DNA from: CAWAMR01 sp963783095
GTDB lineage: Bacteria; Planctomycetota; Planctomycetia; Gemmatales; Gemmataceae
Reading direction: 5' to 3'
Length of the DNA stretch: 64,000 nt
Assembly (NCBI GenBank): GCA_963783095.1
Contig: CAWAMR010000003.1
Span: forward strand, 682,001 to 746,000
A program made the translations under genes and the position numbers. Positions 20,931-31,430 of the stretch are shown piece by piece. Position 1 is the first letter of the stretch, and each line of letters begins with the position of its first letter. The notes below the pieces were generated by a model. That model did not search any database. It was not told the origin of the DNA and saw only the letters and a program-made list of their open reading frames with translations.

Positions 20931-21117
20931 CTCAAGCATCGCTACGCGACGCCGGCATTCGACCTGGACTTATCCGGGCGTTAAAACGCCCGGCTACCTT
21001 CAAATAGCCGCTACGCGGCGAACGAACCGCGTAGCGGTTGTTTGAAGGTAGCCGGGTGTTTTAACACCCGGAAATCGAACGCCACCGTGTTTTTGCGTCG
21101 CCGTAGCGACGCTTGAG
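20931..21117. repeat. Multi-arm cruciform element
   Basis: A nested set of inverted repeats. Outer arms are 20931-20951 and 21096-21117. Inside are a perfect 20-bp palindrome at 20974-20993, arms 20992-21004 with 21041-21053, arms 21008-21018 with 21027-21037, and a second 20-bp palindrome at 21052-21071. It fills the spacer between a leftward and a rightward gene, and no gene is seen there. Confidence 0.85.
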
Positions 21118-21302
21118 TTGCAATACGCAAACCATGTCGTACAGCCTATCGCTCGGCGGAAATCTTTTTTCTGCTGGCAACTTGCGCCCGTTAGTGTTAC
21201 ACTTATCTTCAAGATATTGGTTGAGTATTCCTGCCTGCCACATGGGCCGTTGCCCGGCCTTTTCCCTGCCTCTGTTCCACTTTTCGATCTTGGCGCGGGA
21301 GA

Positions 21303-22690
21303 ATGTCGATGCGTCCCTCAGCTTCCTGTGAAGAATTGAAACGATTGGTACAGCATCCCGATCGTCGCAGTTTCGTCAAAGCCGGAGTTCTCGGTTCGAT
21401 GGGGTTGGGTTTGGCCGACCTGCTTCGTCAGGAGGCCCGCGCAGAAACCAGCAAACCCAAGACCGACAAACGAGTCAACTCCGTCATCATTTTGTGGATG
21501 CGCGGCGGTCCTTCCCATATCGACATGTGGGATACCAAACCGGATGCTCCGGTCGAGTTTCGCGGTGAGTTTGGAACCAAGCCGACCAAAGTGCCGGGCA
21601 TTTTCCTGGGCGATCTCTTGCCGATGTCCGGGAAGATCATGGATAAATGGGCGATTATCCGCAGTTTGCACCATCATTGCCCCGGTCATTCCACCGGCGA
21701 CCAGATCTGCTTTACCGGTTACAACCCTGGACCCATGCCCGATACGAATATTCATCCTTCGTGCGGCTCCATTGTTTCCAAACAACTCGGACACCTGTCT
21801 CCCGAGCTACCGGCATACGTCATGATCCCGCGCAATGTTCCGGGAACGGGTTCGGCATATCTGGGTGTTGCTCACAAAGCGTTTGAGACGCAGGCAGATC
21901 CCGCAAATCTTGCGGTTCCCTTCCGCGTGCCGAATTTCGATTACCCGCAGGGTGTCACGATGGAGCGCGTCGGCGATCGCAAGGGATTGCTCAAGAGCTT
22001 CGACGCCATCCGCCGCGATGTGGACAACACCGGCCAAGTCGAGGTACTCGATCGCTATCAGCAGAAAGCATGGGAAATCCTGACTTCCGAGAAGGCTCGC
22101 GATGCCTTCGATCTCGACAAGGAGCCTCACGCCATTCGTCAACGCTACGGCTTCGCGCCGGCCTTCGATCCAGGTGCTTCAAACCGTTGCGGCTGCCCTG
22201 CCTGGAGCCGGCGCATTTTGCTGGCCCGGCGATTGGTCGAAGCAGGCGTTCGGCTCGTAACGGTCGATGTCCGCTGGTGGGATACCCACGTCAAGGGGTT
22301 TGAGTCGTTGAAATACGGTTTCCTCGATCGCTGGGACCGTGCTTATACCGCCCTCATCGAAGATCTGGAACGCGGGGATTGCTCGATACGACGATGGTTC
22401 TGGCCTGGGGCGAGTTCGGGCGAACGCCGCGCGTCAACAACGACGCCGGTCGAGATCACTATCCGAACGTCTTCAGTGGTGCCCTGGCAGGTGGTGGAGT
22501 CAGGGGAGGCACGGTGATAGGCTCCTCGGACGAGAAAGGTGCATTTCCGAAGAGCAACCCCAAGTCGCCCCAAGATGTGCTGGCGACGATCTATCGACAT
22601 CTGGGTATCGACACGGCTGCGGAATATCTCAACAATGGCCGACCCGTCCCGGTGTTACCGAGTGGGAAAGTGATCGACGAATTGTTCTAA
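21303..22690 (+). CDS. DUF1501 family secreted protein, one frameshift
   Basis: About 460 residues. RRSFVKAGVLGSMGLGLADL is a twin-arginine signal. The DUF1501 hallmarks are VIILWMRGGPSHIDMWDTKP, LGDLLPMSGKIMDKWAIIRS, HSTGDQICFTGYNPG, and the C-terminal LDTTMVLAWGEFGRTPRVN and GRDHYPNVFSGALAGGG. The fold is related to alkaline phosphatase/sulfatase, and these proteins are massively expanded in planctomycetes, usually with DUF1549/DUF1553 partners, which are absent here. A frameshift lies near 22378. A strong hairpin starts 19 bases after the stop. Confidence 0.88.
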
Positions 22691-22708
22691 CGAGCAACAC
22701 CAGCCCCA

Positions 22709-22775
22709 AACAAAACAGAGCCTGAAGCGTAAGCGAAGTTTGACTCTTCGCTTACGCTTCAGGCTCTGTTTTGTT
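22709..22775. terminator. Strong bidirectional terminator-like hairpin
   Basis: Perfect 30-bp arms at 22709-22738 and 22746-22775 with a 7-base loop, ending in TTTTGTT. It lies between the convergent DUF1501 gene and the Spy-like gene. Confidence 0.75.
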
Positions 22776-22910
22776 AAGCGTAGATTCAAACTTCGCTTAC
22801 GCTTCAGGCTCTGTTTTGTTAAGCGTAGATTCAAACTTCGCTTACGCTTCAGGCTCTGTTTTGTTAAGCGTAGATTCAAACTTCGCTTACGCTTCAGGCT
22901 CGGTTTTGTT
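22776..22910. repeat. Three tandem 45-bp units continuing the hairpin arm
   Basis: Units 22776-22820, 22821-22865 and 22866-22910 are identical except one base in the third. Each contains the hairpin's right arm (the CTTCGCTTACGCTTC part) preceded by AAGCGTAGATTCAAA. The 45-bp length keeps a minus-strand frame open, but I consider that frame spurious. Confidence 0.9.
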
Positions 22911-22922
22911 TAGGCACAACGG

Positions 22923-23315
22923 TCAGTTGTCTTTTTTCTTTTCTTCCGGGGCCGGGGCTGGGGCTTTCGGCCTTGGTCGGCCACCACCACCAAAACCGGG
23001 ACGAGCGGTGGCCAATTCCTTGAGTTTGGTCTTCTGGTCGTCGGTCAAGAGCTTGGCAACTTTCTCATCGACATCCTTCTGCATGGCTTCCAGTTGCTTC
23101 GTTTGGTCATCGGTCAGCTTGAGTTGTGCAATAATGAAAGTCGAGAAGATCTTGCCGGGTTGGGACCGCATTCCCATGCCACCCCTACCGCCAGGGCCAA
23201 ATTTTCCTTTTTCCTTCTTCTCTTCTTCTTTTCCTTGTTGGGCACTGCTGATCGTGCAAACGACCAGCATGAAACCGATCAAGGCAAGACCGAACATCTT
23301 GGACATGCGAAACAT
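22923..23315 (-). CDS. Small periplasmic Spy/CpxP-like protein
   Basis: 130 residues from ATG 23315, chosen because CGGAGG lies eight bases upstream; the frame is open further to 23348. A signal peptide (FGLALIGFMLVVCTISSA) is followed by a charged glycine-rich stretch, then QLKLTDDQTKQLEAMQKD and KLLTDDQKTKLKELA, the paired LTxxQ-like helices of the Spy/CpxP/zinc-resistance group that bind unfolded proteins in the periplasm. The tail PAPEEKKKDN ends exactly like the second such protein at 36715. Confidence 0.65.
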   Translation of the reverse strand: MFRMSKMFGLALIGFMLVVCTISSAQQGKEEEKKEKGKFGPGGRGGMGMRSQPGKIFSTFIIAQLKLTDDQTKQLEAMQKDVDEKVAKLLTDDQKTKLKELATARPGFGGGGRPRPKAPAPAPEEKKKDN

Positions 23316-23644
23316 CGAAAACCTCCGATTCAGGAATACGGCCCGCAATAAACTGACGACGCCGAAGGAGTCGTAGCAGTAACCGCGCCGTGTTATTTGA
23401 CACGAATCAAACGGTAAGGATTCGTCCTCATTCGTGCGGATTAGAATATTGAAATTGTTTCGTCAACGGCACAGCGTGTCAATCCTTTTCCACCGATTAC
23501 TCATGGAATTCTAATCGGAAATCATTGTTGCGCAAATCTGCTGTGACTCCCATTGCTTTTTGCACTATGCTGGTATTGTGGTACGGACTGCAAGCTTTAC
23601 CCGGAATTCAGCGGATTATTCCTTCTTCCCACCGAACGAAAATC
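23316..23644. other. Intergenic stretch without recognised features
   Basis: About 330 bases between divergent genes. I see no gene, strong hairpin or near-consensus promoter, although both flanking genes must have their promoters here. Confidence 0.4.
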
Positions 23645-26600
23645 ATGTTTGACCCCTATCGCGAATGGCTTGGCATCACGGAAGACCGTCGGCCGCCGAC
23701 ACTCTATCAATTACTGGGGATTTCACCAGGTGAGACGCATCCCCAGGTCATCGATCATTCGGTGAATCGGCAATTGCTGCGCTTGCAGCCGTTTCTGGGT
23801 GGACCTAAAGGGGATGACGCCAGGCGTCTCGCCGAGGAGTTGAAGTTGGCGCGAGCCACCCTGCTCGATCCCGTTCGCCGGGCTGCATACGACAGGATCT
23901 TCGGGATCAAAAAGCCTCCCGCGGTACAGGCTCCAGCACCGCCTGCGCCTGCGCCGATACCCGTGCCCGCAGCGCCGGCCAGTGCCATCCCCTGGTATCA
24001 GGATATCCCGACCGCTCCCTTACCGACCCCCTATCAACCACCCGTGAGCCGGCCGGCCGGGCCGTTGCCGACCCCCTATCAACTACCTGTTTCTGAGCCC
24101 CTTGCTCCAGTTCCAATTCCAAGGAGTTTCCCGTCACCGGTCGCAGCGGTGCAACCGAAACCCTTTCTCCTGGAAGATCCGAACCCTGCCGGTTCCAGGG
24201 CGGATTTTCAGCCATCGAGTTCCGACGGCAGTTTCCCCTCTGTGGAAACGGCATTCAAACCGAAAAGAGTTCGTGGTGCCGGTCGATCGCCCATGATTCT
24301 CATCGGCGGTGCGCTCGCGGTCGGCTTGATCGGTGCTGCGATCTACTTCGCGACCAAGTCCGCGCCGCCGCCCGCGGAGGACAAAACGATCGCCAAACAG
24401 GAACAGCCTCACGAAACGGAGAGGCCGAAGAGGCACGATTCGCCGGCACCGCCGCCAAAAAAGAAATTGCAGCCAAACCCGCGCGACTTGCTTACGCAAA
24501 AGAAAAACCCGCCGCGCCATCAGGCCGATCGATCCGCTGCCGCCGCCCCCCAAGGCGGATGCAGCGTTCAACGAGTCAACGATCCTGCGCTCGCGAGGGG
24601 GTGCCCGGGCGCTGGCGATTTCGCCCGACGGCAAACAACTGCTCTCGGCAGCGGATGATTACAGCGTTTTGACCTGGTCGGCCGGCAGCGAAAAAGCAGC
24701 TCGTCGTTACGTACTCAAAAGTCCCGCCATGTCTGCTGCCTACTTTCCCAATGGGAAAGATGCCCTCTTTTGCGATGGCGGCACTGTTTTTATGATCGAT
24801 CTTTCCACCAACAAGATTGTGAATGAATATGTCAACACGATGGGCGGCATACAGGCGCTGGTGCTCGCTCCGGACGGCAAGCATTTTCTGATTGCCTGTA
24901 GCGACGGCGCGATGCGCTGGTGGAATGTCGGTGCCAACCAGCAACCTGAGCATACCATCGATTTTGCCAAAGAAATCCCCATCGATTGCGTGGCTCTGGC
25001 CAAGGATGGGAAAACCGCCATTGCCGGCGGGCGCGACGGCTCGCTGTCGCTCTGGGATGTGGTCGCGAACCGGAAGCTGAAGTCGCTCAAGGGACATCAA
25101 GGCCCCGTCAGCGCGGTGGCGTTCTCGCCGGATGGCAGGCGGGCCGTCTCGGTCGGCGTCGATAATCTGGCGCGCGTTTGGGACGTTGCCGGCGGGAATG
25201 AACTGTTTACGCTCAAAGGCCACGACCGTCCCCCGCTGGGTGTCGCCTACACGCCGGATAGCTCCTTAATTATCACCGGCGGCCTGGATCAGACGATCCG
25301 CTCCTGGGATGCTATTTCCGGGGAGCCGTTACGCTGGTCTTTCAAGGGAAACGAGAAAATTTTCTCGATGGCGATCGATCCGCACAATCGCTTTCTTATC
25401 GCCGGAATGAGCGATTACGGGATTCAGCTTTTGCTCCTGCCGGCGGTTCGGCCCGACTCACCCGACCCGCTGTTGGTGGTGAAATCGCCCCCAAAAGAAC
25501 GGCTGGCAATGCCCGGCGAGAGCTTTGCAGAAGCCGCCGCTCAAACCGTCCGCGAACGCTACAAGGCCGACTATGCGCTGACGAGCAACGACGACAAACT
25601 GGCGCTGATGGAGAAACTCTTGAGCCGGGCCAGGTTCGCTCCCGAAGATGATACGACTCGATTCGCGCTGTTTCAGGAAGCCAAGGATTTGGCGCTCAAA
25701 GCAGGCCAGGTCGATGATGCACTCAAAGTCCTGGACCTGCGTTCGAGGTGGTTCGAAACCGATGAGTTGACCGATAAATCAATCCTCTTGCGCGCTTCGA
25801 TCCAGACCGCGCCCACCATCCCTCAGAGCAGCATCAATGCCGCCGTGAAACTGGTGGAACAGGCAGAAAAGCAAGCCCGGCCCGACATTGTGGATGAGAT
25901 GATGGCCAAGCAGGAATTGTTTGCACAATCTGCCGGTCAAGATGCGGTGAATAAGCGGATCATGGCAGCGAAGAAACTCTGGCTCGACAGCGCCAAGGAG
26001 CGCGACACTCTCACGAAACTGATCGCGGCCCTCGACAAAGATGCCGACGACAAGGAGGCCAACCTCGGCTTCGGCAAACGTCTGTGCTTTCTGGTCGGCG
26101 ATTGGCCGCGCGGTCTGATGCATCTCGAAAAATGCGGCGACGGCGTGCTGCTGAATCTCGCCAAGAAAGAGAAAGCCAACCCCACGGATGGGAAAGGACA
26201 AAACGAACTCGCCGATGCCTGGCTGGCATATGTGGACAAGGCCGAAGACGAGAACAAAGCCGGAGTATGGATACGAGCGCGGTATTGGTTGCAAAAAGCA
26301 GAGAAGAGCGACCTGCCCAATGCGGACAAACTCAAGGTGGCTGAGAAACGGCTGCGCGTGGATAAGCTGATTCCCGCCGAAGGAACGGGCTACCGCCCCG
26401 GAGAAGCGGTCCAGCGCGCAGGGTTCAACACCCTGCGCTCGGTTGTCGCCACGGAAACGCAATGGGCGATCTCCAGCGGTGCGGAAATGACCAAGGAAGG
26501 ACTGATCGTCCTGAAAGCAGATGGTACCTTCCGTTCTCGGTTCAAGCCTCAGGACAACTGGAAGATTTCGTTCGGCGTGGTCCCGGACGGTCGAGAGATC

Positions 26601-26855
26601 AAGATTCAGATTTGCGGCGAAGAGATTTCGTTCAAACCGGAGGTAACGGCGAACGTCGTCCAACTGATCATTCAACGGAAGGGAAACAAGTTGAGCCATC
26701 GCATCAACCCAACCGGCACAGAAACGTCAATCGACTTATCGGGAGCCAAGCTGGAGCCGACAATGATCGCATTCAAGGCGATCGGTACATCTGCGAGAGA
26801 TGGCATAACGGTGAAGAACATCACGCTGACGGGGTGGGTCAAGCCATCGGAGTAG
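23645..26855 (+). CDS. J-like domain, membrane segment and WD40 repeat protein, frameshifted
   Basis: About 1,070 residues. The start is set at ATG 23645 (MFDPYREWLGI), though the frame is open to 23525. The first 90 residues (PPTLYQLLGISPGE, then RATLLDPVRRAAYDRIFG) look like a J domain lacking the HPD triad, known from planctomycete proteins. A Pro/Ala linker is followed by one membrane span (MILIGGALAVGLIGAAIYFA), then WD40 blades (VSAVAFSPDGRRAVSVGVDN and similar), then a helical region and a C-terminal beta domain. Frame changes lie near 24465 at an A-run and 24525. Probably a membrane scaffold. The role is unknown. Confidence 0.75.
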
Positions 26856-26890
26856 CGGGGCGCGGAAAACTCCTGAAACGTGAAAGAAAA

Positions 26891-26927
26891 CGGGGCGCGA
26901 AAAACATCCGCTGTTTTTCGCGCCCCG
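26891..26927 (+). terminator. Hairpin terminator after the J-like/WD40 gene
   Basis: Perfect 16-bp arms 26891-26906 and 26912-26927 around TCCGC. It separates two convergent genes and includes an A-run on one side and a T-run on the other, so it could serve both strands. Confidence 0.75.
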
Positions 26928-26950
26928 CACTCGCATCTCGTGCCCCGATT

Positions 26951-29327
26951 TCAATCAAACTTACCCTTGATCGGACCCTTGGGTTCCTTGGACTTGGGCT
27001 TCAATTTCTCGGTTGCTTCGTCGATCTTGCTGATCCAATCATTCCACGTGGATTCACGCTCTTTGCGCTTTGGATTCTGCCGTTCGACAAAGCTATCGCG
27101 AACCTGGAGTTGGCCGTCTTCGGCCATGAGGAGAATCTCGGAGGCTGAATCGTCCTCGCGGTATCTGCCGCCGATCCTGGAGACTGCTTGCCGCCTTCAA
27201 CTTCAACCGCCAACATCGTCGGCAAGGTGCTCGTGGGGTCCATCATTACGCCCCGCTTGGCCGGCTCCTTGGACTTGAGCTTCAGTTCCGCAGTCTCGCG
27301 GAGCATATAGCGGTTGTACTGCGATGACCACAACGGCAGACTGACGAACTGCTTACCGCCCACCAATTGGCCGCGCGTGACAACCACATCGGCAACGACC
27401 CAGTCGCCAACCGGTTCATCGGAAGTGCCGATTTTGACAAACGGCATCCAGCGCTGAAATTGAAGCACGCCCTGGCCCGGTTTCAATTCGTGAAGGTTCT
27501 TCTTCTCCTTCGGGTCGACCGGGGGCGGTTCCGTTGCATAGAAGAAACTTTCCGGCGGGAACATTACCCGCGCGACGGGCGCTCGATTCCAGATGGCATC
27601 GTTGTCCCAGCGCCGGGCAGCTGGGGTCATTACCGATCGCTTGCCTGCGACCTGGTCGGGATCGAGATTCTCCTGAGGCAGAATCTCGATATCGGCATCG
27701 GTCGGCGCGACATCAGTTCGTATTTTTGCGGTTTTTCGACCTTTTCGTTTTTGGTTGGCCCCACCCAGTTCGGATTCTGCATGCGAATTTGCATCCGATA
27801 TTCGTAAGTCACATCAGGCTCGACATCGGCATCGATGATACGAACCAGAACGAAATCGGGCGGCTGGTATGCCTCCTTGGATTCGCTTGGGGTGCCGGCA
27901 GGTCCATCCATTTTTTTCATCATTGGGAAGCGAAGCCCGTCGGCACCGGCATCAGGACCAACCTTCGGCTGGCCCCGGTAAAGTGCATCGCTGGTTTTCC
28001 CTCCGCCGAAAATACTGTCTTCACCCTTCAGGCGGCTCGGGGGCGGCGGCGGCGGGACAGCCTTCTTCGACGCAAAAGCGTTCACCGCTGCGGCGATGGA
28101 CGGCAGAAACGATTTAGCATCGGTGGGATCCAATGGCGTGGTCGGATCGGGATAACCGCCCTTCATCAGATTGGGAAGGGGAACCACCAGTTCGTGCTCG
28201 CTGTGCAGTAACACGTGAGCCAACTTGGGATCCTCATCATTCACGCTGAGCCGGCGCGAATGGATGGCGCGATAACTTTCCCGGTAGTCGAACTCTTCCC
28301 AGTCGGAAGGCTTGCCGTCGCGTCCGAAGACTCGACGTTGAACGACAACGCCGTGGAAAACCGGCGTGGCATCCGGCGTGTTCGAGATATCCTTGAGGCT
28401 ATCGAGTCGCAGCGCCTTCTGGATTTCTTCCAGTTGAGCCTTATAGGGGAAAGACGCTTGAAGAACGACGAGCCGCTTGGGGTAAACGGTCAGGGCGAAC
28501 CGTTTACCTTCGAGTTTCTTGTCGTCGATTTCGACGTACATGACCTCCGTGCGCGTACCGGGTTCTTCCACTGCCCCGGGCTTGCCACCGTTCATGCCGG
28601 CCGGCGGCATCATGGGTCTACCGCCCGTCATCCCCAGCCCTGGCGGCCGCATGGCATTTCCCGTCATCCCCATGGGCCGACCCATGATTCCCATCGGTGG
28701 CTGGCCCGCGATTCCCATCGGCGGCTGGCCCATGAACCCCATCGGCGGCTGGCCCATGAACCCCATCGGCGGGCCATTTTTCGCCATCGGGGCGGGTCTC
28801 GGACGACGAGGTTTGAACTTGCCGCCCAGTTCCGCCAATGCTTTCTTGACTTCGGCTTTTTGATTGTCGTCGTTTTTCGCGTCTTTATCTTCCAGAACCC
28901 CGACATGCGGCTTTCCATCAATTTCCACGATATCCACCGCCGGGATCTTGGCCAAAACCGGAACCGCGTAGATCTCGCTCATGCCGAGAACCGTCGGGTT
29001 GGTTCGGCGATCGTCCGGAGGCGCGACCGGGTTAAACACCAGCCGGGGCGCGGCCAAATCGCGTGGGACTTCTTCAAAAGGATAGAGTGAGTCCTTTTTC
29101 AAGGTAACAGTGTCCTTGATGTCTCCCGCGGGACCGTTGATATAGCCCTTGATTTGGTTGGTCTTATCACCGATTTTTTTCGGGAATTGCTCCGCCCCCG
29201 ACTCGGGGATGTCTGCCAGAGCGATGATGCCGACCACCATGAACAGAAGCATCAGCCCGCCCGCAATTCCGAGGCCGATCTTCTCGCCTTTGTCAATCAG
29301 CAATTGCTTGATGTCGGGTTTTTTCAT
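26951..29327 (-). CDS. Membrane-anchored protein, third gene of the PilM-led cluster, frameshifted
   Basis: About 790 residues. Near the start is one membrane segment (GIAGGLMLLFMVVGIIALA, residues 20-38), so most of the protein is periplasmic. Then come a conserved-looking domain, a methionine/glycine/proline repeat (GQPPMGFM units, 28664-28790), a beta-rich region and a basic C-terminus ending KEPKGPIKGKFD. Frame changes near 27710 and 27170 are required. No family is recognised. Its place behind a PilM-type gene and a second single-span gene suggests a part comparable to PilN/PilO/PilP of a pilus or secretion platform. That is inference from order and topology. Confidence 0.65.
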
Positions 29328-29415
29328 AATTCCTGTCTCCGATGTAGGTGGGGGATTTTACTCAGTCCCCACGACTTTCAGCAAATGAATCGCGTTTTGA
29401 CTCCGAACTCTCCGG

Positions 29416-29530
29416 GGTGTAACCATTTTCTCTGGGGGATGCCGTCGTAGCGGCGGCATCCTGCCGCCGTCTGCAACCTCTCGGCGGCTGGAAGCCGCCG
29501 CTACGACCCCCCAGAGAATGTGGTTACACC
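29416..29530. repeat. 115-bp palindromic repeat element, copy 1
   Basis: Ends GGTGTAACCA and TGGTTACACC with CTCTGGGGG/CCCCCAGAG inside, and an inner GTCGTAGCGGCGGC/GCCGCCGCTACGAC stem. A homologous copy in the opposite orientation lies at 52243-52353. It is MITE- or REP-like and has no coding capacity. Confidence 0.88.
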
Positions 29531-29548
29531 CACTCTCCGCCGCACAAG

Positions 29549-31352
29549 TTACTTCTTCTTCGGATTCACTCCGGATGTGTTATATCTGGCATAAGCCAGT
29601 ATCAGATCCTGGAAGTTCTTCCGTTCCGCTTTGTCGAGGGTCGCAGCAAGGATACTCACAAATCCCTGCCGGGATCCAAAATCTTTGTCCTTCAAGGTCC
29701 TGAGCTTGGTCATCAGCGATCCCGGCAGCTTGGCTTTTGCCATGGCCGCTAAAGCCTCTTCGCTCAGTTTGAATCGTTCCGGATTCTCGTAAATCGAAAC
29801 GATCCCGTAGATCGACACCTCCATCAGATTCGCAGAAAACTGGTCTTCTCGATTGGTGGTCGGAGCTGCCTGGCCCGAACGACTGGTGCTTCCGCCGGTT
29901 GGGGCCGGGCCTCCATAATTCAACGTGCCATGAAAGCGGCTCCATTCGCATTGTGTAGTTTGGAAGCGCAACTTCGTATTGGCAACGGATTGCAAAATCT
30001 CATCCAAATAGGACTGATCCGTTACCACCGAGAACGCCAACGGCAGACGTCGCACCTGTTTCGTGACCACCAAATACCTATTCCGGTCGATGTCGAACTG
30101 GGTTTTCGAACTCGTACTCGAAGTCGAAGTCGAACTCTTGTTTGTATCGCCACCTCCGACTTTCCCTGGGGTTAGCATTCCCTTGGTTCCACTCGACTTT
30201 TCCTTGCTGGAGGTCTCGGCAGGAGCTGGACTTTTCGTAGCCTCCTCGCTGAATCGCGACATGACCAATGGAAAATTGCTCACGCGATCGCTCATTTTGT
30301 CGATGGCAAATGCTTCAAGTCGTTTGACCGGAACCGTGCGGATATCGAAACTTCTGCTCGACCTTGAAGATCGACTCAATCTTATGGTCAACCGGCAAAC
30401 GATGCCGGTCGATGGTCTTGATCGTCAACCACTTTTCAGGACGGTCTTCTTTCGGGTTTGGGTCGCCCGGAAGCGAGGTTCCCTCAATGTCGAAGATGAA
30501 TGGTTTTCCGGTTCCATCATTGAACCAAACCAGCAATTTCAACACATTGCCAATGCCGAACACCTGAAGGCGCGGCGAGAGATTTCGCAATCGGCCGACC
30601 AGATAGTTGCCTGGACCTTTGGGTGCATCCGGACCTTCTTTGCGCTCCACCTTCAATTGCACCTCCCAAATTGGGCTTTCGAAGGAGCCTGGCATGTCCT
30701 TCTTGGGCGTAAACTTGGCAGCGGCACGATTGACTTCACCGACCTTACCGAGAATCTCGCGCTCCACCCACAAATCTTCCAGAGCCAACCAAATGTCTTC
30801 CGAACTCGGCTTCACGGTGGTCCATTTCGGGGTTTTCAAAACCGCCTCAAGCCCGCCGCCGGCAAATTGCATGGGATCGAGCGAATTGGCCAGTTTCACG
30901 AATTCGGGCTGGTAAACATCGCGAAATTCCTTTCGGATTCCGTCAAACCGGGATTCGTCGAGGTCGACGAGTTCCTTCTTTTCCTTATCGAGGTAGCCGC
31001 CGGCTCCAAAAGGCATTCTCTTGGCCTCTTCATATTCGTTGGAGTTGGAATACCCTGTCGGCCAGGTGAAGATATCCTTTTGTTCGCTCCAGGCCTGCAA
31101 CCACATTTTGTTTTGCTGGTCTTCGAGTTCCTTTTTTTTCTGGTTCAGTTTTCCAAGCGTGGCTCTGGCCGCCTTTTTTGCCTGGTCGAGTTTCGCCAGC
31201 TCCGACTTGTTTGTATTGTCCTTCTCAGTGGTCTCATCCGCGACACTTGTGACGACGAAAATCCAGGACAAAAAGACAAACAAACTCGCCGGAGCAAGCA
31301 TCACCCAGAAGTGATGTTTTTTCAAGAATTCAGCGTCGATTTTACCGGCCAT
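29549..31352 (-). CDS. Membrane-anchored protein, second gene of the PilM-led cluster, one frameshift
   Basis: About 600 residues from ATG 31352, preceded by GGGAG; the frame is open to 31427. A short cytoplasmic N-terminus (MAGKIDAEFLKKHHF) is followed by one membrane span (WVMLAPASLFVFLSWIFVV), a long charged coiled-coil (about residues 40-90, KLDQAKKAARATLGKLNQKK) and a large periplasmic domain. Single span plus coiled-coil is the layout of PilN/PilO and GspM-like alignment subunits, though this is three times longer. A serine/threonine-rich linker lies near 30120-30200. The frames join near 30345. No sequence family recognised. Confidence 0.65.
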
Positions 31353-31430
31353 GAACCATTTCTCCCGTTGAAACTTTGCGCACCTGACTTTACCCGTTGG
31401 GCTTTGCAAACCCCACTCATTCGACAAAAC

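Noticed and set aside
22655..22879. 74-codon minus-strand frame encoding a 15-residue repeat (LNLRLTKQSLKRKRS)
   Set aside because: It exists only because the repeat unit is a multiple of three. It has no ribosome site and overlaps a hairpin and the end of the DUF1501 gene.
22776..22910. Regular direct repeats that might be a CRISPR array
   Set aside because: The 45-bp units are contiguous with no unique spacers, and no cas gene is near. They are tandem copies of a hairpin arm.
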